A program made the position numbers and the translations under genes. A stretch of DNA of 64,000 nt from positions 400,274 through 464,273 of the forward strand of contig NZ_LGEA01000001.1 in the NCBI RefSeq assembly GCF_001280065.1, written 5' to 3'. The notes below the pieces were generated by a model. That model worked only from the letters and a program-made list of their open reading frames with translations. It was not told where the DNA came from and made no database searches. Numbering within the stretch: position 1 is the stretch's first letter; each line of letters starts with the position of its first letter. The DNA is from Streptomyces sp. NRRL B-1140 (GTDB lineage: Bacteria > Actinomycetota > Actinomycetes > Streptomycetales > Streptomycetaceae). Shown in pieces: positions 17,901 to 24,668 of the stretch.

Positions 17901-20800
17901 GAGGCCACGGCCTGGCAGTGCACCGTCCAGCCCGTCTCCCCGCCGGAGGCCACTGCGGCCGTTCCATGCGGACCCGCCCCCGGTTGCCAGATCGCGGCGA
18001 GACGTACGGGTTCGTCGGTGAGCGGCAGCGCTTCCATCAGCCGGACGTCGCGGATGGTTATGGGGCCGTCCGTACGCTCGCGCAACGCGTGTTGCAGAAG
18101 AGCCAGCTGGCCGCCGCCAGGGAAGACGGCGACGTCGTGCAGCCGGTGATCAGCGAGCCATGGGTGGCCGGCGAGGGACAGCTCCAGCGCGCCCTCCCAC
18201 CGGCCGTTCGCGGTGGAGGGCCTCAGCGCCAGCTCCAGTCGGCCGCGGCTTGCGGTGCGTCCCGCGGCGAAGGCGTAGCGCTCGCGCTGGAAGGGGTAGG
18301 GAGGCAGGCCCTCGACGGGACGGCCCGTGCCGGCGAGCCCGTAGGCGGGCAGCCCCGAGACGTATGCCGCACCGAAGGCCGCGGCCAGATGCTCGGGCGA
18401 ACCTTCGTCGCGGCGCAGCGTACCCAAGACCACAGGCGGATCGTCCCGCTCGTCGCCGAGCTGACGCAGCGCTGTGCCGAGGCCAGGGTGTGGGCTGATC
18501 TCGACCACATGGGTCACGCCGTTGTCCAGCAGCAGGCGTACCGCCTCGGCGAACCGGACCCGGCTGCGCAAGTTGGCGGCCCAATGGGTGGCGTCCAGCT
18601 CATCGCCCGTCTTCCACCGCAGGTCCACGGTGGAAAGCAGCGGGGTGTGCCCCTCCCGGGGTGAGACCGGGGCCAGGGCGGTGCGGATTTCATCGAGGAT
18701 GGGGTCCATCTGCGGGCTGTGCGAGCCGTAGTCCACGTCCACCAAACGGCAGAAGACGTCCTCCGCCTCCAGGATCTCCTTCAACAGGAGGACGGGGTCG
18801 CTCTCTCCGGCCAGCACGCAGGAACGCGGCCCGTTCTCCACCGCCAGTTCCACCAGGCCCTCGAAGCCCGCGAGAGCCGCGAGCGCGCTGTCGGCGTCGA
18901 GGTCCACCGCCAGCATCCGGCCGTGCCCGGCGACCTTGCGCAGCGACGCGCTGCGCCGGGTCACGGCGAGTGCGCCGTCTTCGATGGACAGCGCTCCTGC
19001 GACGGTGGCGGCGGCGATCTCGCCCTGGCTGTGACCGACCACTACATCGGGACGGACGCCGGCCCGCGCCCAGGCAGCGGCGAGCGAGACGGACATGGCC
19101 CACAGCGCCGGCTGCACACGCTCCACACCGGTCAGCGGCTCACGTCCCGTCACCAAATCACGGACGTCCCACGGCACATGGGCGCCGAGCGCCTCGGCGC
19201 AGCGATCAAGGGTGTCGGTGAAGGCGTCCTCTGCCCCGTACAACTCGGCACCCATGCCAGCCCATTGGGCGCCCTGCCCTGGAAACACGAAAGCGACCTT
19301 GCCGACTTCACGGGCCCGGCCCGCGGCGACTTCACGCAGCTCACGCCCCACGAGTGCGCGCCGCTCGGCGAAATGGTCCCGGTGGTGCCCGAGCTTCTGT
19401 CCCACCGCACGCGCGTCAGCCCCGCCGGCCACGAGGTGCCGTACCGCGGCCGTGCGCGCGTCGAGTCCTTGCGGGGTATGCCCGCTCAGCGGCACGACGA
19501 AGACCTCGTCGGCGGTCACGGGTACGTCATCGGGCGCGAACGCCACCGAATCCCCCAGCTCCACCACCACGTGCGCGTTGGTTCCGCCCCAGCCGAAGGA
19601 GTTGACGCCGATCCGGTCGCCGGGCCGCAGTGCCAGCGCTTCCCGTACGACCTCCAGGTTGAGGCCGTCGAAGTCGATCGACGGGCTGAGTTCGTCGGCG
19701 TGCAGACTGCGTGGAACCCGCGCGTGCTCCAACGCGAGGACCGCTTTGACGATACCGGCGAGGCCTGCGGCAGCCTCCAGATGTCCGATGTTGGTCTTGA
19801 CCGATCCGATGCGCAGAGGCCGGGTGGGGAGGGCGGAGCCGAGCACTTCGCCCAGGGCGGACGCCTCGGCGGAATCGCCGCGCACAGTGCCGGTGCCGTG
19901 CGCCTCCACGTAGGCGACCGAGGCGGGATCGATGCCGTCGGGGCCGTAGACGCGGCGCAACAGGTCCATCTGGGCCGCTGGATTGGGGGTGACCAAGCTG
20001 TCGCCGCCGCCGTCGTTGTTGACGGCGCTGGCGCATACGACCGCCCGGATCCGGTCTCGGTCCCGGGCCGCGCGGTCCGCGGCCTTCAGATAGACAACGG
20101 CTACCCCTTCGCCGCGCACGAAGCCATCGGCTCCCGCCCCGAAGGCGTGGCAGCGCCCGGTGGGCGAGAGACCGCCGAAGTGGGTCAGTCCCACCGTCAC
20201 TTCGGGAGTGAGCATCAGATTGGAGCCACCGACGATGGCCGCGTCCACCTCTCCCGAGCGGATCGCCTGGCACGCCTGGTGCAGCGCGACCAGCGAGGAG
20301 GAGCAGCTGGACTCGATGGTGAGGCTTGGTCCGGTCAGCCCCAGGGTGTACGAGATACGGGAGGAGAGGATGTCGAGAGAGTTGCCGACGATGGAGTGCT
20401 GGGTGGGCGGGGCGCCTCGGTCCTTCCGCAGCAACTCGTGATCGTGCCACAGGCCACCGATGTAGACTCCGGTACGGGTGCCGCGCAGCGTGGCCGCCGG
20501 AGTGTCGGCGTCCTCCAAGGCGCGCCAGACCGTTTCGAGGAGCAGCCGCTGCTGCGGGTCGAGAACCTCAGCCTCGCGCGGGGAAATACCGAAGAAGCCG
20601 GCGTCGAAGAGGTCGACGTCGGCCAGAAATCCGCCGACAGCCTGAATCTCCTTCGTGGGGTCGGCGACCTCGTCCGGGTCCCAGCGGTCGGCGGGTACCG
20701 GGGTGATGGCGTCGCGGCCGTGGTCCAGCAGATCCCAGAACGATTCAAGGTCGGGTGCCCCTGGGAATCGGCCCGCCATTCCCACGATCGCGATGCTCAC
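14927..20800 (-). CDS. Single-module fully reducing type I PKS (KS-AT-DH-ER-KR-ACP)
   Basis: 1957 residues from a GTG with AGGAGG six bases upstream. Domains: KS about 1-430 (Cys166 in the unusual ESSCSSSL, His301, His340); AT about 505-800 (Ser591 in GHSQGE; specificity motif YGSH at 691-694 rather than the malonyl HAFH, favouring a branched extender); DH about 860-1110 (His885, Asp1046; the usual Gly of HxxxGxxxxP is Asp); ER about 1270-1600 (NADPH motif HSATGGLGLAA); KR about 1615-1800 (GGLGALG, Ser1752, Tyr1765, Asn1769); ACP about 1880-1957 (Ser1913). No thioesterase. One module with a full reductive loop suggests either iterative synthesis of a saturated, possibly branched chain or one extension step fed by the AT-less KS. 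Crotonyl-CoA reductase at the right edge could supply ethylmalonyl-CoA. Confidence 0.95.
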   Translation of the reverse strand: MSIAIVGMAGRFPGAPDLESFWDLLDHGRDAITPVPADRWDPDEVADPTKEIQAVGGFLADVDLFDAGFFGISPREAEVLDPQQRLLLETVWRALEDADTPAATLRGTRTGVYIGGLWHDHELLRKDRGAPPTQHSIVGNSLDILSSRISYTLGLTGPSLTIESSCSSSLVALHQACQAIRSGEVDAAIVGGSNLMLTPEVTVGLTHFGGLSPTGRCHAFGAGADGFVRGEGVAVVYLKAADRAARDRDRIRAVVCASAVNNDGGGDSLVTPNPAAQMDLLRRVYGPDGIDPASVAYVEAHGTGTVRGDSAEASALGEVLGSALPTRPLRIGSVKTNIGHLEAAAGLAGIVKAVLALEHARVPRSLHADELSPSIDFDGLNLEVVREALALRPGDRIGVNSFGWGGTNAHVVVELGDSVAFAPDDVPVTADEVFVVPLSGHTPQGLDARTAAVRHLVAGGADARAVGQKLGHHRDHFAERRALVGRELREVAAGRAREVGKVAFVFPGQGAQWAGMGAELYGAEDAFTDTLDRCAEALGAHVPWDVRDLVTGREPLTGVERVQPALWAMSVSLAAAWARAGVRPDVVVGHSQGEIAAATVAGALSIEDGALAVTRRSASLRKVAGHGRMLAVDLDADSALAALAGFEGLVELAVENGPRSCVLAGESDPVLLLKEILEAEDVFCRLVDVDYGSHSPQMDPILDEIRTALAPVSPREGHTPLLSTVDLRWKTGDELDATHWAANLRSRVRFAEAVRLLLDNGVTHVVEISPHPGLGTALRQLGDERDDPPVVLGTLRRDEGSPEHLAAAFGAAYVSGLPAYGLAGTGRPVEGLPPYPFQRERYAFAAGRTASRGRLELALRPSTANGRWEGALELSLAGHPWLADHRLHDVAVFPGGGQLALLQHALRERTDGPITIRDVRLMEALPLTDEPVRLAAIWQPGAGPHGTAAVASGGETGWTVHCQAVASWDKKAELPLFPVHLAASGRSVDASDFYRRCASRGLPYGPAFQTVNEARLGDGEALVSVALPAGSRSGRLAGAVHPVLWDGVLQAALVVTEGPCLPVAVATAVLPAQVPDRLLVHARRGEHGVDIAVFTEDGIPLGRLDGVVLAGLPQSAGQTGDADRLVFRTVMEAQERTPGQPGSVYWHGDPARLPGPVPEGVALDRADVIVFIAPDDARDGLAELASLVRRTLAANPAARLAVVAREAGPYEGFVSVVQAEHPQLGARLITGEFDADELAATDDRVALHDGQRLVGRRTRGGGPTLPPATRSGGERPFRLTVARPGSFETLAARPLETTTPRAGQVTVRTSASALNFIDVMKALGVYPDASWDRSLLGLECAGVVTAVGADVTGIAPGDQVVACAFGALGSEVTADARHVVPVPEGLTDAQAAALPMVLVTAWYALIDRARLSPGETVLVHSATGGLGLAALQVARRAGAEVIATAGTEEKRAYLRGLGIRHVFDSRSLDWAGQVREATGGRGVDVVLNSLSGAALTLGLDVLAEDGRFIEVGKRDIYAESTIGLGAFRKAVTVSAVDIAGLLRRHPERFASVLGTVWRLLAAGEFTPLPVREFRFADAEGAFRTMARGEHIGKLVITSSPVEVAPEPLPGDRFRPGGTYLITGGLGALGLSLSEHLAAHGAGALALLSRGGPRSPEDMARIDAIRRGGTQVEIWSADVADPVRMRVVLDEIRSGLPPLRGVFHAAGVLADATLANVDSALIDRALRPKADGARVLHELTAADGLDLFVLFSSAAAYVGTAGQAAYAAANSALDSLARERRAAGLPALSVQWGPVSGGGLAAEGSDRLAARGLGSITPAECWSALHRFLAADEDVVGCLALDPARWLEMYPAAAALPSWQPLAATGAATVPAGPGNLSAEQVAALTRDEAALVLRLAPEKITPDVPLRSLGMDSLMSLELRSRLETALGLRLSPTLLWKHGTLARLVPALTALVGAND

Positions 20801-20853
20801 TCAAAGCCTCCTGGGGATGTGTCGCACACCGAACCGCGATGCTAGGCGTCAGG

Positions 20854-20886
20854 ACAAAACAGCTGCTAAAGCCCGACTGAAGCCGG
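20854..20886 (+). promoter_or_regulatory. SARP-type 11-bp repeat box between PKS and aldehyde dehydrogenase genes
   Basis: In the 135-base divergent region, GCTAAAGCCCG (20865-20875) is followed at once by ACTGAAGCCGG (20876-20886), an 11-base tandem repeat with 7 matches; the preceding 11 bases (20854-20864) begin ACAAAA and fit loosely as a third unit. SARP regulators bind heptamers repeated every 11 bases. It could serve either or both divergent genes. Confidence 0.6.
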
Positions 20887-20935
20887 GGGCATCGGGGGAA
20901 GCCACGAGGCGCTCGCGCCGCTAACGTGCCGTGCC

Positions 20936-22327
20936 ATGGACGTGATCCAGGCATTCGACCGAGCACGCGCCGCCCAGCCCGGGTGGGCCCGAACCTCAGC
21001 GCGACGTCGCGCCGCGGTGCTGCTCCGCTTCCACGACCTCTTGCTCACGCGCAGAGAGGAGATCCTGGCACTGGTTCGCCAGGAGACCGGGAAAGTGCGC
21101 CCGCACGCGGTAGAGGAGGTGCTGGCTGCCTCTGTCGTGGCCCGCTACTACGGACGCCGAGCCCCTCATCAGCTGCGCCCGCGCAGGCGCCGCGGCGTGG
21201 TGCCGGTACTCACCCGCACCACGGAACTACGCCATCCGGTCGGTGTCGTGGGCCAGATCGTCCCCTGGAACTACCCTTTGGCGCTCGTCGTCAGCGATGC
21301 CCTCCCTGCGCTCGCCGCAGGAAACTCGCTGGTCACCAAGCCGGACAGCCGCACTGCCGGAACCACTCGCTGGATCCGCGACCTCATGGTCGAGGCCGGC
21401 CTGCCCGAGCAGGCATGGCAGCTGGTGACCGGTGATGGCCCTGTCGTCGGCGCGGCGCTGGTGGACCAAGCGGACTACGTCTGTTTCACCGGATCGACCC
21501 GCACCGGTCGCGAGGTCGGCCGCCGGGCCGGCGAGCGTCTCGTGGGGTGCTCCCTCGAACTGGGCGGCAAGAACGCGCTTGTCGTCCTCGACGACGCGAA
21601 CCTGGAACGTGCGGTGGAGGGCGCTGTCCGCGGCTGCTTCACCTCCACGGGGCAGCTGTGCATGTCGATCGAGCGGATATACGCACATGCCGATGTGGCG
21701 GACCACTTCCTGAAGGCGTTCGTCGACCGCGCCGGCGAGCTGACCTTGGGCCGCGACATCGGCCCGTTGATCTCCGCTGATCAGCTCGCCAAGGTCGAAG
21801 CGCATGTCGAGGACGCCGTGGCCAAGGGCGCCACCGTCCTGACCGGGGGCCGGTCGCACGACCTCTTCTACGAGCCCACGGTGCTGTCCGGGGTCACACC
21901 GGAGATGCGCCTGTACGCCGAGGAGACCTTCGGCCCGGTGGTCGCCGTGCACGTGTTCACCGGCGACCCTGCCCACTTGGTCAATGACACCGCGTACGGA
22001 CTCAACGTCTCCTTGTGGACGCGCCGTCCCGCCCGTGCGCGTGGCCTCGCCGCCCGGCTGCGCACTGGCCAGGTCAACATCAACGAGGCATACGGCTCCG
22101 CTTTCGGCAGCGTGGACGCCCCTATGGGCGGCCGCGGCGATTCCGGGGTCGGGGCACGGCACTCGTCGGAAGGCATCCTCCGCTTCACCGAGCCGCAGAC
22201 CGTGGCCGAGCAACGGTTGGTGCCCATGGGCCCGTTCGCCCTTGGTCCGGTGCAATTCCAGGGCGAACGCTACGAGGAGCTCATGGTACGGGTGATGCGG
22301 ACGCTCAAACTGTTGCGTCTGCGGTGA
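20936..22327 (+). CDS. NAD(P)-dependent aldehyde dehydrogenase
   Basis: 463 residues of the ALDH superfamily: IVPWNYP near 110, the FTGST nucleotide-binding stretch, catalytic Glu in LELGGKN and catalytic Cys in GQLCMS. It oxidises an aldehyde to an acid (or acyl ester), substrate unknown. Its stop codon abuts that of the converging P450 (TGATCA), leaving no terminator. Divergence from the PKS gene across a shared repeat box suggests co-expression, so it probably acts on a pathway aldehyde; an aldehyde from phosphonopyruvate decarboxylation is conceivable. Confidence 0.9.
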   Translation: MDVIQAFDRARAAQPGWARTSARRRAAVLLRFHDLLLTRREEILALVRQETGKVRPHAVEEVLAASVVARYYGRRAPHQLRPRRRRGVVPVLTRTTELRHPVGVVGQIVPWNYPLALVVSDALPALAAGNSLVTKPDSRTAGTTRWIRDLMVEAGLPEQAWQLVTGDGPVVGAALVDQADYVCFTGSTRTGREVGRRAGERLVGCSLELGGKNALVVLDDANLERAVEGAVRGCFTSTGQLCMSIERIYAHADVADHFLKAFVDRAGELTLGRDIGPLISADQLAKVEAHVEDAVAKGATVLTGGRSHDLFYEPTVLSGVTPEMRLYAEETFGPVVAVHVFTGDPAHLVNDTAYGLNVSLWTRRPARARGLAARLRTGQVNINEAYGSAFGSVDAPMGGRGDSGVGARHSSEGILRFTEPQTVAEQRLVPMGPFALGPVQFQGERYEELMVRVMRTLKLLRLR

Positions 22328-23509
22328 TCACCAGCGGACGGGGAGCCTGCGCACTCCGCGGATGAGCAGTCCGGGGCGCCACTCCAGTGCTTCCGGGGCG
22401 GTGTCCAGTGCCAGCTTCGGGCATCGGCGCAGGAGTGTACCGATGGCGACCTTGGCCTCGAGCCGGCCCAGTGGTGCGCCGATGCAGTAGTGCACCCCGT
22501 GGCCGAAGGCCAGGTGTCCCTGAGTGGACCGCCGGATGTCGAAGGTGTCAGGCGCGGCGAACTTGGCCGGGTCCCGGTCGGCGGACGCGAACACCACCCG
22601 CACCGTCGAGTCCGCGGGGATCACGGTGCCCCGGAAAGAGGTGTCGGTGGCGGTGTAACGGAAGGTGGAGTTCTCCACCGGTCCTTCGTAGCGCAGTATC
22701 TCCTCGATGGCGCTGTCCAACAGGCGCATATCGGCTCGCAGTGCCGCAAGTTGGTCGGGGTGGCGGAGCAAGCAGAGCAGCCCTCCGGATATCAGGTTCG
22801 CTGTGGTCTCCTGCCCCGCGACCAGCAACAGGAAGGCCATGGCGATCAGTTCGTCGCGCGAGAGCCGGTCGCCCTCCTCGTCACGGGTCCTGATCAGCGC
22901 GCTCATCAGGTCGTCACCCGGCGTCTTGGCCTTGGCGGCGATCAGCTCGATCAGATAGGCCTCGATCGCATGGATCGCCTTCGTCATCGAGTCCGGGCCC
23001 TCAGGGGCGACGAAGTCGTTGGACCAGCCGCGGAAGGCGTCCCGGTCCAGATCGGGGACGCCGAGCAGTTCGCAGATGACCGTCATCGGCAGCGGGAAGG
23101 CCAGCGCGTCCACGAGATCGGCTCGCCCTGCGGACTTCGCCGTCAGCTCGTCCACCAGCTCGTCCGTCAGCTCCTGGATCCGTGGTTCGAGGGCGGCGAT
23201 GCGCCGTCCGGTGAACTCCCGGGTGACAAGCTTCCGCAGTCGGGTGTGGTCCGGAGGGTCGGTTTCCAGCAGGTTCTTGTCGATGGGCGAGATCCCGCTG
23301 TCCGTGGCGCTCGGACGGGGCCGGTTCTTGCGGAACCTGGGGTCGGTGAGGGCTTCCTTGGCCGCCTCGTACCCGACGACGAGCCACTGTTCACCGGCCT
23401 CGCTCCGCACGCGATGCACGGGACCCTGCGCGCGAAGTTTGGCGTAGAGCGGGTAGGGATCCGCGTTGAACTCGGCTGCGTCTGACGTGAGATCGATGAG
23501 GCGGGTCAT
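22328..23509 (-). CDS. Cytochrome P450
   Basis: 393 residues from ATG 23509 (GGGTG just upstream; a GTG at 23518 is the alternative). Normal P450 features: I-helix AGQETT (231-236), EEILR, and heme-binding FGHGVHYCIG with Cys342. Typical actinobacterial biosynthetic CYP that hydroxylates or epoxidises a pathway intermediate with ferredoxin partners from elsewhere; no ferredoxin gene is adjacent. It sits alone behind its own CTAAA-type repeat box. Confidence 0.93.
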   Translation of the reverse strand: MTRLIDLTSDAAEFNADPYPLYAKLRAQGPVHRVRSEAGEQWLVVGYEAAKEALTDPRFRKNRPRPSATDSGISPIDKNLLETDPPDHTRLRKLVTREFTGRRIAALEPRIQELTDELVDELTAKSAGRADLVDALAFPLPMTVICELLGVPDLDRDAFRGWSNDFVAPEGPDSMTKAIHAIEAYLIELIAAKAKTPGDDLMSALIRTRDEEGDRLSRDELIAMAFLLLVAGQETTANLISGGLLCLLRHPDQLAALRADMRLLDSAIEEILRYEGPVENSTFRYTATDTSFRGTVIPADSTVRVVFASADRDPAKFAAPDTFDIRRSTQGHLAFGHGVHYCIGAPLGRLEAKVAIGTLLRRCPKLALDTAPEALEWRPGLLIRGVRRLPVRW

Positions 23510-23531
23510 AGCGGTCACCCTAGGTTCGTCG

Positions 23532-23564
23532 ACAAACGCTCCGCTAAAGCGCAGCTAACTCCCG
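23532..23564. promoter_or_regulatory. SARP-type 11-bp repeat box upstream of P450
   Basis: GCTAAAGCGCA (23543-23553) and GCTAACTCCCG (23554-23564) are contiguous 11-base units sharing GCTAA; the preceding unit (23532-23542) begins ACAAA, as at the PKS box. The box lies 23-55 bases before the P450 start on the opposite strand to the coding sense. Confidence 0.55.
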
Positions 23565-23698
23565 CCGGGCGTGGACAGGGTGAGGTCCGCATCAGAGCCC
23601 ATCGGCGAGGCGCCGGACCGCGCTGTTTCTCTCCGTGGGACCAATCGGTCGGCGCGATGGAGAGGCCGGCGCGCGGTACGGCGTCCTGTGGCGGTCTG

Positions 23699-24487
23699 CT
23701 AGGCGGCCCGGGCATCCAGGTACCGTGATCCCAGCCTCGGGTCACGGGCCAGGACCGAGCCGTGCAAGCGCCGAATCTGTTCGCCGGGCTCCAGGCCCAG
23801 TTCCCGTACGAGGGACTCACGGATTTTCTGGTAGACCTGCAATGCTTCCGCCACGCGGCCGTTGCGGTAGAGCGCGATCATCAGTTGGCAGTGCAGGTTC
23901 TCCCACAGCGGGTACTCGGCCACCAGTCCGTACAGCTCGCCGATGATTCCGTTGCCGTGGCCCAGCAACACCTCGAGCGCGATCCGCTGCTCGAGCGCGT
24001 TGAGCCGCCGTTCGTCCAACTGCCGCGCCAGGTTGTCGAAGATCGGCAGCCCTCGAAGGTCGGCCAGAGCGGGCCCCCGCCACAGGGCGCACGCGGCCTG
24101 CCAACAGCGCAGGGCCTCCACCTCGTGCCCCATGGCCTGCGCTGCCTTGGCCTGGCCGACGTACAGCTCGAACCGGTGCAGATCCAGTTCCTCTGGTTTC
24201 AGTTCGAGCACGTAGCCGTGCGGCTTCGTCACCAGCCGATGGGCGAAACCGCCGTGCACGTCCAGGTGCTTGCGCAGCCTTGAGATGTAGACCTGCAGAG
24301 CGGTACGGGCGGTGCGTGGCGGGTGCTCGGCCCACAGCGCGTCGAGGAGGAAATCACGTGACACCACGGACCCGGCCTTGACGCAGAGCAGGGCGGTCAG
24401 TGCACGGATCTTCGTCGGCTGCGGTGTGATGCTCTCGGCATTCCTGCGGGCCTCGAGTGGGCCGAGTACCTGGAAATACAGCGTCAT
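23699..24487 (-). CDS. SARP-family transcriptional activator
   Basis: 262 residues. The N-terminal ~95 residues form the OmpR-type winged helix (LLDALW, LQVYISRLRKHLD, GYVL) and about 100-250 form the bacterial transcriptional activation domain (LCHQLMIALYRNGR...LQVYQKIRESLVRELGLEPG type). This is the short AfsR/SARP architecture of pathway-specific activators that bind direct heptamer repeats with 11-base spacing. Such repeats occur before at least seven transcription starts in this window, including this gene, so it is the prime candidate for cluster-wide activator. No TTA codon is seen in it. Confidence 0.95.
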   Translation of the reverse strand: MTLYFQVLGPLEARRNAESITPQPTKIRALTALLCVKAGSVVSRDFLLDALWAEHPPRTARTALQVYISRLRKHLDVHGGFAHRLVTKPHGYVLELKPEELDLHRFELYVGQAKAAQAMGHEVEALRCWQAACALWRGPALADLRGLPIFDNLARQLDERRLNALEQRIALEVLLGHGNGIIGELYGLVAEYPLWENLHCQLMIALYRNGRVAEALQVYQKIRESLVRELGLEPGEQIRRLHGSVLARDPRLGSRYLDARAA

Positions 24488-24621
24488 GTTTGCTGACTCC
24501 CCGTTTTCTCTTCAGCTGCCTTGACGAGCGCTCGACTCTCGATCCTTCACGCGGGTCCCATCCCAGACAACCCCTACCCTGATCACCCCCTAAGGGGTAC
24601 CTGGAACTGTGAGTCCGGGAC

Positions 24622-24654
24622 GCTTGAAGGACGTTTAGGGGAGCCTTGGGGGAT
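24622..24654 (-). promoter_or_regulatory. SARP-type repeats upstream of the SARP gene
   Basis: Read in the direction of the SARP gene, three contiguous 11-base units occur: CCCAAGGCTCC, CCTAAACGTCC and TTCAAGCGTCC, sharing the AA(G/A) centre and a TCC tail. They lie 135-167 bases before the start codon. A CCCC-TAA-GGGG inverted repeat at 24587-24597 lies between. Suggests autoregulation or cross-control; binding is inferred. Confidence 0.45.
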
Positions 24655-24668
24655 ATTTTGCCTGGCGG

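Noticed and set aside
24587..24597. CCCC-TAA-GGGG inverted repeat near the SARP gene as a terminator
   Set aside because: Four-base arms with a three-base centre are too short for a terminator; it may be part of a regulator site but there is no second copy.
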